Shown one piece after another: positions 24,487-31,729 of a stretch of DNA of 36,627 nt. A program made the position numbers and the translations under genes. This DNA is from Martelella mediterranea (GTDB taxonomy: Bacteria; Pseudomonadota; Alphaproteobacteria; Rhizobiales; Rhizobiaceae): the NCBI RefSeq assembly GCF_021021415.1, contig NZ_JAINWJ010000061.1:1-36627 (forward strand), written 5' to 3'. Numbering within the stretch: the stretch's first letter is position 1; every line of letters starts with the position of its first letter. The notes beneath the pieces were generated by a model. It was given only the letters and a program-made list of their open reading frames with translations, did no database searches and was not told where the DNA came from.

Positions 24487-24969
24487 GGGCGTTTTGTGCC
24501 GCCGATGGCAAATGGGGACCATGACTGGATGAAAAACCCGCTTCCCGCCGCCGCCTTCTCCGAAGATGAGCAGAAGTGTCTTGCGACGGCGGTTTATTTC
24601 GAGGCACGTGGCGAAAGCATCAAGGGCCAGGCTGCAGTCACGCAGGTTATCTTGAACAGGGTTAGAAATCCCGCATATCCGAACTTTATCTGCGACGTGG
24701 TTTATCAGAATGCTACGTGGTCCAATAGGTGCCAGTTTTCCTTTGCATGTGATGGCATACCGGATCGGATTGCAGACCGCCGAGCCTACCGTCTCGCGCG
24801 CGACATCTCGATGGCCGTCACTGGAGGGAAAATATTTCTTTCTGAGGTCGCATCGTCAACACATTATTATGCAAGCTACGTAAATCAACGTTGGGCACAG
24901 ACCATGGAAAAGATGACCAAGATCGGCTCTCACCTGTTCTTCCGCACTTATGGCGGAGGCTGGAGTTGA
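24487..24969 (+). pseudogene. Cell wall hydrolase (SleB type), 3' half with the catalytic domain
   Basis: This is the continuation of 1992-2654 after removal of the transposon and one atcta copy, in the same frame. It contains the complete Hydrolase_2 domain: CLATAVYFEARGESIKGQAA with the likely catalytic Glu, VILNRVRNPAYPNFICDVVY, CQFSFACDG, and STHYYASYVNQRWAQTMEKM. The family cleaves peptidoglycan. ATG codons at 24505 and 24529 could start a shortened protein without the membrane anchor, but no promoter or good ribosome site is seen, so it is treated as broken. Confidence 0.85.
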
Positions 24970-24980
24970 CCATGCGCTAA

Positions 24981-25320
24981 ATTCTCAAAACCCTTGTCTT
25001 GAAGGCGCAATCGGACCAGTTGCAGCCGGCTGCGTTTTACACTCGCTTGCTCGAAACGCGAGCTCAAATCAATGGCAGAAGGGGCGCTGAAGATCACCCA
25101 GGAAATGGGCTTCGATAGCGACAAACGCGAAATGGGTTCGAAAAATCTCTTGGTTCAGGCGGCAATCGACAGGAATCGCGCGCTCGACCAGAAACTGGGA
25201 CTGACTGTAACACCATCCCTCATCATCGGAACCAATGTCGTCGAAGGAGCGGTCGGAGTCTCCGCACAGCAAGACGAAATCAAGACGGCATGCGACTGCG
25301 ATGGAGCAGTCTCGTGCTGA
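24981..25320 (+). pseudogene. C-terminal remnant of a DsbA-family protein
   Basis: In one frame, from about 24981, SDQLQPAAFYTRLLETRAQIN matches the helical insertion of DsbA-like proteins. Near 25070 the frame shifts and continues from 25072 as ALKITQEMGFDSDK and NRALDQKLGLTVTPSLIIGT, which contain the DsbA cis-Pro loop (VTPSLIIG). It stops at 25318-25320. The N-terminal part with CxxC is absent. It probably belonged to the copper module that follows. Confidence 0.6.
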
Positions 25321-25339
25321 TGGCGCTTCAAGAGAAGAA

Positions 25340-25549
25340 ATGGCGGCTCAAATGATCGATCGAAAGTCTGGCCTGTCCATGATCGCTGCTGCTGCAATCA
25401 TGATCGGCTTCGGCCTCGCCTTCTATTTCATGCCTCGCATGATGATAGCAATTGGAGAAATCTCGACCATCGCCGCGGCGCTGTTCGCTGCGGCATTGGT
25501 CGGGGCATTCTTCGGTGTCTTCTGGCTCCGCTCTCACTTCCAGCGATGA
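25340..25549 (+). CDS. Two-helix small membrane protein
   Basis: 69 residues from the ATG at 25340, preceded by aagagaag. Two hydrophobic helices (LSMIAAAAIMIGFGLAFYF and IAAALFAAALVGAFFGVFW) are separated by PRMMIAIGE. No family was recognised. It sits directly after the DsbA remnant. Confidence 0.5.
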   Translation: MAAQMIDRKSGLSMIAAAAIMIGFGLAFYFMPRMMIAIGEISTIAAALFAAALVGAFFGVFWLRSHFQR

Positions 25550-25611
25550 ATGAGTCTTCAGAAAGCGCCTTAAACTGGCAGCGTTGACCGAGACCGGTAA
25601 TTTCTTCGGGG

Positions 25612-25851
25612 TCAAGCGCTTCGCTGGGATCGCACGATGTGATCGGTGCTGGCGCTTGCGACCTTAGGTCTGATCGGGTCGTAACGGCTCAGTTTTTCCG
25701 TCTTGTACAACTCGTGGTTTGCCAGAAACTGGATCCGGCGGGCCGTGTAGTCCTTGATCGGTCGGAACGCATGGCCGTCCGGGCAGACCCGGCGAAAGAG
25801 AGAATAGGTCTCTGCCTCATGGTTCACAACGGCGCTCTGCAGCGTGGACAT
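25612..25851 (-). CDS. Possible small protein or remnant, unknown
   Basis: 79 codons. The composition looks protein-like (CPDGHAFRPIKDYTARRIQF, then LANHELYKTEKLSRYDPI), with a single Cys. I recognise no family and see no good ribosome site. It may be a fragment of a longer gene broken by rearrangement. It lies upstream of and divergent from the promoter at 25970-26000. Confidence 0.3.
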   Translation of the reverse strand: MSTLQSAVVNHEAETYSLFRRVCPDGHAFRPIKDYTARRIQFLANHELYKTEKLSRYDPIRPKVASASTDHIVRSQRSA

Positions 25852-25969
25852 GGTCTTCTTGCCATCGTTGACGGGGCAATGGCGATTAGACCATCGAAGT
25901 TGTCAGGCGCTGCAACGATCAGAAGGGCTTCACAAGACGAAAAAAGGAGTTGAAAGTTGTAGAATACGC

Positions 25970-26000
25970 TTGAACCTACAGTAACTAGAGGGTGTAGCAA
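25970..26000 (+). promoter_or_regulatory. MerR-type promoter of the second copper module
   Basis: -35 ttgaac (25970-25975) and -10 tagcaa (25995-26000) with a 19-bp spacer that holds the imperfect dyad cctacag-taa-ctagagg. The -35 and the half-site ctagag are the same as at 12421-12451. No merR gene is adjacent, so a regulator from elsewhere must act. Confidence 0.6.
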
Positions 26001-26035
26001 ACGTCCAAAATGCAAAAACGCATCGGGCGAGTTAC

Positions 26036-26638
26036 GTGCAACTGACAGCAATTCAGAAATTTTTATGGGTCCTAGTGGGCATCGCAGGACTGACTTTTGT
26101 CTGGGGCCTGCTTTGGATGGGCCCCCGATCCGATCAATCTGGATCTTCGCAGGACCCTGCATTCTCTGCTGCATTCGAACTCACTGACCATCAAGGTCAG
26201 ATCCGGTCCGAGGAGGATTTCGCGGGCCGCTGGATGCTGATCTTCTTTGGCTTCGCGAACTGTCCAGATGTCTGCCCCACGACCCTGGCCGAGGTCGCCG
26301 CCGTAATGGACGGGCTGGACGGTGACGCTGATAAGGTACAGCCAATCTTTATTTCGATAGATCCCGAGCGCGATACACCGCAGGCACTTGCCGAATTCGT
26401 GCCCCTATTCGATGAACGGATCATCGGACTGACCGGCACGCCCGAACAGATCGCTGCGACGTCCGATACCTTCCCGATCTATTTCGAGCGGATTGATGAC
26501 GCGAGCGCACCAGACGGCTACACAATGGGGCACTCCTCGCATCTGTTCCTGTTCGACGGCCAGGCAGGCTTTGTCGACTCATGGCCTTATGGCACCACAG
26601 CCGAGGAAATCCTCACCGATCTGCGGAAAAGGATGTAA
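26036..26638 (+). CDS. Sco1/SenC copper-delivery protein
   Basis: 200 residues from GTG 26036, 36 bases after the MerR-type -10. A membrane anchor (about 9-28) and the Sco domain with NCPDVCPTT (C76, C80) and the His ligand in YTMGHSSHLFLF. It delivers copper to, or reduces, CuA sites. It heads a tightly packed operon (Sco, DsbB, DsbA, PCu(A)C, Sco). The start is a GTG because no in-frame ATG precedes the anchor. Confidence 0.9.
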   Translation: MQLTAIQKFLWVLVGIAGLTFVWGLLWMGPRSDQSGSSQDPAFSAAFELTDHQGQIRSEEDFAGRWMLIFFGFANCPDVCPTTLAEVAAVMDGLDGDADKVQPIFISIDPERDTPQALAEFVPLFDERIIGLTGTPEQIAATSDTFPIYFERIDDASAPDGYTMGHSSHLFLFDGQAGFVDSWPYGTTAEEILTDLRKRM

Positions 26639-26642
26639 ATGC

Positions 26643-27065
26643 ATGACACGGGTTTCCGGCGATACGGCCCTTGGGCTGGCTTGGGCGATAGCGCTCGCCT
26701 CCTCCCTCGCGATTCTCTTCATCGGAGAAGTTCTGGGCCAGATGCCTTGCCTCCTGTGCTGGTATCAGCGCGCCTTCATGTTCCCTTTGGCCGTGGTGCT
26801 CGGACTTGGCTTCTGGTGGCGGGACCGACGGGTGGGTCGCTATGGTATTGCGCTGGCCATTGGCGGCGCGGTCATTGCGTTCTGGCATGTGGGGCTTTAC
26901 GCAGGGCTGATTCCCGAACCGATCCAGCCCTGTACCGCCACGGGCCCGTCCTGCACCGACAATAACCAGATCATACTCGGTTTACCCATCCCAGGCCTAT
27001 CGCTTGTCGCTTTCGCCCTCATAGCATTGTTTTCCGCCCTGTCCCTCAAGGAGACCACCCCATGA
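26643..27065 (+). CDS. DsbB-family quinone-linked disulfide generator
   Basis: 140 residues from the ATG at 26643. Four membrane helices; the first Cys pair is in MPCLLCWYQRAFMFP and the second in QPCTATGPSCTDNN, as in DsbB/BdbC proteins. The protein reoxidises a DsbA partner using quinone. The DsbA-like gene starts in its last codon (4-base overlap), so the two form a pair. Confidence 0.93.
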   Translation: MTRVSGDTALGLAWAIALASSLAILFIGEVLGQMPCLLCWYQRAFMFPLAVVLGLGFWWRDRRVGRYGIALAIGGAVIAFWHVGLYAGLIPEPIQPCTATGPSCTDNNQIILGLPIPGLSLVAFALIALFSALSLKETTP

Positions 27066-27736
27066 ACCGCCGCGCCGTGATTCTATCAATTCTTGGCTTA
27101 GGCGCCGCTACGTTTGGCGGTGCTGCGTGGTATGTTACCCGCCCCGCGCCCTTCGCCAAGATCGAGGCCCAAACCGAGCCGCCAATGCCGGCCAAACAGC
27201 CCGAGGCGCTGATGCGGTCCTACTCGCCCAGCTTCGGGCCGGAGGACGCGCCTGTCACCATAGTGGAGTTCTTCGATCCCGCTTGCGAGGCGTGCCGCTC
27301 CTTCGATCCGATCGTCAAGGACATCATGGCCGAGCATGGAGACGCTGTGCGCGTCATTATCCGCTACACGGCGTTCCACGGTGAGGCCTCTGTCGAGGCT
27401 ATCCGCGTGCTTGAAGCTGCGCGAATGCAGGGCGTCTTTCGCCAGGTTATGGACGCGCTGCTTCGCGAACAGCCAAACTGGGCATCGCATGGCGCACCGG
27501 CGCCGGGACTGTTGTTGGACATCGCTGGCAGCGCTGGTCTCGACGTGAATGCCGCCCGGACGCAAATGCTAGCGCCCGGTGTCGTTGCAATCCTTAACCA
27601 GGATAGCGCAGATGTCGAAGCCATGGGCGTGCGGCAGACGCCGACATTCTTCGTCAATGGCCGCCTGCTTGATCCGTTTGGCGAGGTGGAATTGCGCAGG
27701 CGGGTGGCCGCCGAAGTCGCCGCCACGCAACGTTGA
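27062..27736 (+). CDS. DsbA-family protein with CEAC active site
   Basis: 224 residues: an N-terminal anchor or signal (residues 5-24) and a thioredoxin domain with FFDPACEACRSFDPI (C75, C78) and the cis-Pro loop RQTPTFFVNGRLL. CEAC instead of CPHC changes the redox potential. The BdbD-type architecture fits the BdbC/DsbB partner just upstream. It probably makes disulfides in periplasmic copper proteins. Confidence 0.9.
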   Translation: MNRRAVILSILGLGAATFGGAAWYVTRPAPFAKIEAQTEPPMPAKQPEALMRSYSPSFGPEDAPVTIVEFFDPACEACRSFDPIVKDIMAEHGDAVRVIIRYTAFHGEASVEAIRVLEAARMQGVFRQVMDALLREQPNWASHGAPAPGLLLDIAGSAGLDVNAARTQMLAPGVVAILNQDSADVEAMGVRQTPTFFVNGRLLDPFGEVELRRRVAAEVAATQR

Positions 27737-27761
27737 ACTGCAGAAGAGAAAGGCAACATTG

Positions 27762-28226
27762 ATGACAAAAGTTTATCTGAGCGCGGTCACCGCGCTTATG
27801 CTCGCCGCTGGGTCTGGTGCCCCCGCCGTTGCCGGGTCGAAGGATGTGGTCGTTGAGGGAGCCTGGTCGCGGGCGTCAATCGGCACCAACCGACCGGGTG
27901 CGGCCTACATGACAGTCCGCAATGCTGGCGACGAGGCAGTCACGCTTACCGGCATCGAAACCGATCTCGCGATGCGACCAGAAGTGCACCGGACCTCTAC
28001 CAGCGACCAAGGTGTCAGCTCGATGGCACCCGCAGGCGACATCAGGATCGCACCCGGTGAAACGGTCGCATTGGAACCGGGCGGCTTGCATGCCATGTTG
28101 ATGATGCTCCAGCGGCCGATGATTGAGGGAGAAGCCTTTGAGTTGACGCTGAGCTTCTCGGATGGCGGTGAAGTATCGGTGGAGGTACCCGTCCTGGGGA
28201 TGACCGCGCGCGGGCCCAAGGACTGA
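27762..28226 (+). CDS. PCu(A)C periplasmic copper chaperone
   Basis: 154 residues from the ATG at 27762 (ribosome site aagagaaagg). A signal peptide ends at AVAG. The copper-binding pattern is intact: RPEVHRTSTSDQGVSSM then EPGGLHAMLMML. The next Sco gene starts inside its stop codon (TGATG). Domain family as at 8996-9457 but clearly different in sequence, so the two copies are not recent duplicates. Confidence 0.93.
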   Translation: MTKVYLSAVTALMLAAGSGAPAVAGSKDVVVEGAWSRASIGTNRPGAAYMTVRNAGDEAVTLTGIETDLAMRPEVHRTSTSDQGVSSMAPAGDIRIAPGETVALEPGGLHAMLMMLQRPMIEGEAFELTLSFSDGGEVSVEVPVLGMTARGPKD

Positions 28227-28834
28227 TGCAGCGGCGCAAGTTTCTCCTCTGGGGCGGCGCGGGGATCGGTACGCTCGGTCTGGCACTCGTCGCGGGCTGG
28301 TGGCGGGTAGACGGCCCCGGCGCCCCGACGTCCGTCGACCAGCGACCCATGGCATTATCGGACATGGCGTTCCGGCTCACCGACCACCGGGGCAACATGG
28401 TAGGACCCGAAACGCTTATTGGTCGCCCCTCGATGGTATTCTTTGGCTTCACCTATTGCCCGGATGTTTGCCCGACGACGCTTTCGGACATAACCAGCTG
28501 GCTCGATGGCATGGGCGAGGCCGCAGACCGACTCAACACGGTTTTCATTACCGTGGACCCGGCGCGGGATACCTTGGACGCCATGGCCGAGTATATCGGT
28601 TATTTCCATCCGACGGTACGCGGCTGGACGGGACAGCCCGAAGAAATCGCGCGTGCTGCGGAGGGGTTCCGCGTGACGTATGAGCGGGTGCCGACCGATA
28701 GCGGCGACTACACGATGAACCACACCGCGAGCGTGTTCCTCTTTGATGCCGCGGGGCGTTATGTGACAAATGTGGACTATCATGAATCGCGCGAAACCGC
28801 TTTGCCAAAAATCCGCCGCGCAATGGGTGAGTAG
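28226..28834 (+). CDS. Sco1/SenC protein, second in this module
   Basis: 202 residues with an N-terminal signal or anchor that includes QRRKFLLWGGAGIG, possibly a Tat type. The motif YCPDVCPTT (C78, C82) and the His ligand in YTMNHTASVFLF are intact. It overlaps the PCu(A)C stop by 1 base. It is the third complete Sco with a CPDVC motif in the window. Confidence 0.92.
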   Translation: MQRRKFLLWGGAGIGTLGLALVAGWWRVDGPGAPTSVDQRPMALSDMAFRLTDHRGNMVGPETLIGRPSMVFFGFTYCPDVCPTTLSDITSWLDGMGEAADRLNTVFITVDPARDTLDAMAEYIGYFHPTVRGWTGQPEEIARAAEGFRVTYERVPTDSGDYTMNHTASVFLFDAAGRYVTNVDYHESRETALPKIRRAMGE

Positions 28835-28948
28835 ATGTGGATGGCAGGAGACACAGGCACCTCGACATATGCATTGGCCCCTGACCGGATCGCCACGACC
28901 ACCGTCGAAGACATGGCGGCGACCGCGTGTAGGCAAATTGCCGCACGC

Positions 28949-29527
28949 CTATTCCAAATATGCTTCGATCCGGCGCGTAATCCGCCGGTAGGCGATCACA
29001 TAGAGGACAACAAATACGACGAGCAGGGTAAAGCTCGCTACTCCCCAACCGTCTTCAATATAGTCGAGAAGGTGCTCGCCCAAAAGGTAGCCGCCGCCGA
29101 CAAGCAGCGCGGCCCAGAGCCCTGCAGAAGCCGCATTGAGGAGGGTAAACGTCGTCCATTCCATGGATGTCAGACCTATGGGCAGTGCCCCGATCGTGCG
29201 CATCCCTTTAGGATAACGATACGCGAATATGTAAACGCCAGCATATTTTTCAGCAATTGGAACGGTACGCAAAATCCAGTCGCTAAACCTTGGAAACCTG
29301 CCGAAGCCGCCAAGGCCGTAACGCCGCGTCAACATGAAACGCGCCTCATCCCCGAGGTAGCCGCCGGCGAAGGCGGACGTCGCGGCGAGTGCGCCGTCGA
29401 GAAGCCCGTATCCTGCAGCAGCACCGGCCAAGAACGGAAGCGCCCCACTCTTGAGCGCGCAATAGCCAAAGAGAAGCAGATAGAATTGCAAAGAGTTTTC
29501 CGAAATCAGCGCTTGAATATTATCCAT
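28949..29527 (-). CDS. DedA-family (VTT domain) membrane protein
   Basis: 192 residues, with about five hydrophobic segments. The family motif FAYRYPKGMRTIGALPIG and the segment GYLGDEARFMLTRRYG are present. DedA proteins act in lipid flipping and membrane homeostasis, and members affect metal tolerance in some bacteria. Here it is convergent with the Sco gene and divergent from the DUF411 gene. Confidence 0.88.
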   Translation of the reverse strand: MDNIQALISENSLQFYLLLFGYCALKSGALPFLAGAAAGYGLLDGALAATSAFAGGYLGDEARFMLTRRYGLGGFGRFPRFSDWILRTVPIAEKYAGVYIFAYRYPKGMRTIGALPIGLTSMEWTTFTLLNAASAGLWAALLVGGGYLLGEHLLDYIEDGWGVASFTLLVVFVVLYVIAYRRITRRIEAYLE

Positions 29528-29826
29528 AAGTTTTCATCTCTTTGCGTTTTCAAGTCAAAAAGTGGCGTTGCGCGGCGCCTGGTCAACTCGGGGCAACCGA
29601 TTTTTTCTGCCTCATGCGAAGAGGGAAGCGATGGACATCTAGCGAATCAGTTTGCCTCCGGTATGGCGCTGGCAAACTTCTCCTGGGCGTTCCCTTGCCC
29701 TGCCTTAGCGGCGGGCAATGGTCGAACTTATAAAAGTGATACCAAGTTCCAACTGCAGAAGCCCCGCGCTCCTTTCGAGAATCGGTTCGCCCCCGGCAAC
29801 ATCTCCCCACGAAAGGATTCGATGCC
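29528..29826. other. Divergent intergenic region with two hairpins
   Basis: No credible gene. agtttgcc (29649-29656) pairs with ggcaaact (29671-29678) around 14 bases. A second stem ttgccc...gggcaa follows near 29694-29718. Then cttataaaag near 29728 could be a -10 for the DUF411-ZIP operon. A regulator-binding function is possible but not shown. Confidence 0.35.
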
Positions 29827-30282
29827 ATGAAACCAATGACAGCGCTTCTCTCCGTCACACTCGTCATCGCATCCGCAGCTCACGCGCTGGCGGAGGCGAC
29901 CCCGATCCACGTCCGGAAAACCAATGGCTGCGGCTGCTGCCTTGCCTGGATGGAGCATCTCGAAGACAACCGTTTCGCGCCCACAGGCGAGAACATGGCT
30001 GCGGTGCTGCTCGTGCGCTACAAACTGGACAACGGTATACCGCAACGCATGATCTCCTGTCACACGGCTGATGTCGAAGGCTATATCGTCGAGGGTCATG
30101 TGCCCGCCGCGGATATTCGTCGACTGCTGGAGGAACGCCCCGATGCGATTGGCCTGGCCGTCCCTGACATGCCCCTCGGCTCTCCCGGCATGGATCAGAG
30201 CCGCCGGACGGAAAGCTACGACGTCTTCCTGATCCGCAACGACGGTACCACTGAAGTTTTCGCAAGTTACCCGGGCGAATGA
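29827..30282 (+). CDS. DUF411 metal-binding protein, second copy
   Basis: 151 residues with a signal peptide (residues 1-22, ending ALAEA). The DUF411 motif KTNGCGCCLAWMEHLEDN and the later MISCHTADVEGYIVEGHVP match the family. Compared with the copy at 5268-5756 it shows different spacing and low identity. It heads a short operon with a ZIP transporter and an LspA-like protein. Confidence 0.9.
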   Translation: MKPMTALLSVTLVIASAAHALAEATPIHVRKTNGCGCCLAWMEHLEDNRFAPTGENMAAVLLVRYKLDNGIPQRMISCHTADVEGYIVEGHVPAADIRRLLEERPDAIGLAVPDMPLGSPGMDQSRRTESYDVFLIRNDGTTEVFASYPGE

Positions 30283-30304
30283 CCCGTTTACCCAAGAGAA
30301 ATAC

Positions 30305-31093
30305 ATGGACGTGACGACGCTTTCACCTATTGCTCTGGGCTTTCTCGGAAGCCTTGCGGCGGGGTCTCTCACGGCTGTCGGTGCGATCCCGGCGCTGTTC
30401 GGGCGTCTGCCGTCGCGGGCCACGCGGGATCTGTCGCTTGGTTTCGCCGCGGGCGTCATGCTGGCCGCGTCGTTCTTTTCGCTCATCATCCCGGCGCTCG
30501 ACGCCGCCGAACTGCGTTATGACAACGGCGCTGTCGTACCCGCGCTTGTCTGCGTCGCCATCCTGCTGGGCATGGGTGCGGTCGCATTGATGAACGAGCG
30601 CTTGCCGCACGAACATTTCCGCACCGGGCGCGAAGGGCCAGAAGCAGCCTCGCTGCGCCGGGTTTGGCTCTTCATTATCGCAATCACGATCCACAACTTT
30701 CCTGAGGGCTTGGCCGTGGGTGTCGGTTTCGGGTCGGGCGGCTACGAAAACGGGCTGCCACTCGCCATCGGAATCGGGTTGCAGAACGCCCCCGAAGGTC
30801 TTGCCGTTGCCGTCTCGCTTCTGGGCGAAGGTTACACGAGGCGGGGCGCTTGGGGAATCGCGGCGCTAACCGGCATGGTCGAGCCGGTGGGCGGCCTCAT
30901 CGGCGCAGGCGTCATCACGCTCTCCGAGCCGCTCCTGCCATGGGGCCTCGCTTTCGCGGCGGGTGCGATGCTCTACGTCATTAGTCATGAGATCATCCCA
31001 GAGACGCATCGCAACGGCCATCAGAACAGGGCGACGCTCGGCCTGGCCATCGGGCTCGTGCTCATGCTGTTTCTTGATATCTGGCTGGGGTGA
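30305..31093 (+). CDS. ZIP-family (GufA-type) metal transporter
   Basis: 262 residues with about eight helices and the signature segments ITIHNFPEGLAVGVGFG and GIGLQNAPEGLAVAVSL, which form the binuclear metal site. A His pair in ERLPHEHFRTGRE lies in the cytoplasmic loop. It imports Zn or related divalent metals. It is closer to GufA/ZupT than the oxidase-linked ZIP at 14703-15911, since it lacks a periplasmic domain. Confidence 0.92.
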   Translation: MDVTTLSPIALGFLGSLAAGSLTAVGAIPALFGRLPSRATRDLSLGFAAGVMLAASFFSLIIPALDAAELRYDNGAVVPALVCVAILLGMGAVALMNERLPHEHFRTGREGPEAASLRRVWLFIIAITIHNFPEGLAVGVGFGSGGYENGLPLAIGIGLQNAPEGLAVAVSLLGEGYTRRGAWGIAALTGMVEPVGGLIGAGVITLSEPLLPWGLAFAAGAMLYVISHEIIPETHRNGHQNRATLGLAIGLVLMLFLDIWLG

Positions 31094-31568
31094 GGCGATA
31101 CCGATTTACCTCCGATCCACCTTCATAGGACTGAGCGCAGGGGGCATCGCCCTCGGGTTCGATCAGACGACCAAAGCGGTGGCGACGGCAAATGCCGAGA
31201 CGCTGACAGGTGGTGTGTCGGTCTTTCCCGGCTTCAATCTCGTATTCTTGCGGAACGACGGGGTAAGCTTCGGCATGCTCAGCGGGTCTGTACCAGGGTT
31301 GCTGGTCGTGCTCGCGCTGGCAATCTGCTGCTGGCTCATGGCGATACTGTTGCAAACGCGGAACCGTATCGAGGCCGCAGGATGCGGGCTTATCATCGGC
31401 GGCGCACTCGGGAATGTGCTTGACCGGCTTCGCCACGGCGCTGTCACGGACTTCCTCGATTTCTATGCGGGCGCCTGGCACTGGCCAGCCTTCAACCTCG
31501 CGGACACTTTCATTTTCTGCGGGGTTGCGGCCCTCTGCACCAGCATGTCGAGAGCGAAGCCCTCCTGA
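31074..31568 (+). CDS. LspA-like signal peptidase II (PbrC-like context)
   Basis: About 164 residues if the TTG at 31074 is used; no in-frame ATG stands between the ZIP gene and the first helix, so the start is uncertain. The motifs NDGVSFGML, GGALGNVLDRLRHGAVTDFL and NLADTFIFCG carry the two catalytic Asp of the aspartic peptidase family. It cleaves lipoprotein signal peptides. An LspA paralogue (PbrC) is a known partner in lead resistance operons, so this copy may serve metal tolerance rather than housekeeping. Confidence 0.75.
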   Translation: MISGWGEAIPIYLRSTFIGLSAGGIALGFDQTTKAVATANAETLTGGVSVFPGFNLVFLRNDGVSFGMLSGSVPGLLVVLALAICCWLMAILLQTRNRIEAAGCGLIIGGALGNVLDRLRHGAVTDFLDFYAGAWHWPAFNLADTFIFCGVAALCTSMSRAKPS

Positions 31569-31570
31569 TA

Positions 31571-31660
31571 TGTGACTTGGCACTTAATGATGAGACTGCC
31601 ATCCCAACAATCTCATATGTTTAGGTCGACCCTTAATTTGAGTACGAGCACTTAATTTGA
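31571..31660. repeat. Left end of the Tn5053/Tn7-type transposon with repeated binding sites
   Basis: Just after the LspA stop is tgtgacttggcacttaatga, then cccttaatttgag and cacttaatttgataat. Three copies of a cttaat core in about 90 bases before tniA are as expected for TnsB/TniA binding sites at a transposon end. The outer edge is placed at the TGT at 31571 and is uncertain. The other end is outside the window. Confidence 0.55.
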
Positions 31661-31729
31661 TAATCAGACTTGGATTTTGTCACTGTATGTGAGATTGACG
31701 CTCTTGGATGTTTTCATCGAGAGCCTGCC

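Noticed and set aside
25639..25953. Plus-strand frame of 104 codons
   Set aside because: It has no ribosome site and no recognisable sequence pattern, and overlaps the promoter upstream region.
28835..29830. Plus-strand frame of 331 codons
   Set aside because: It is antisense to the clear DedA gene and has no protein-like pattern of its own.
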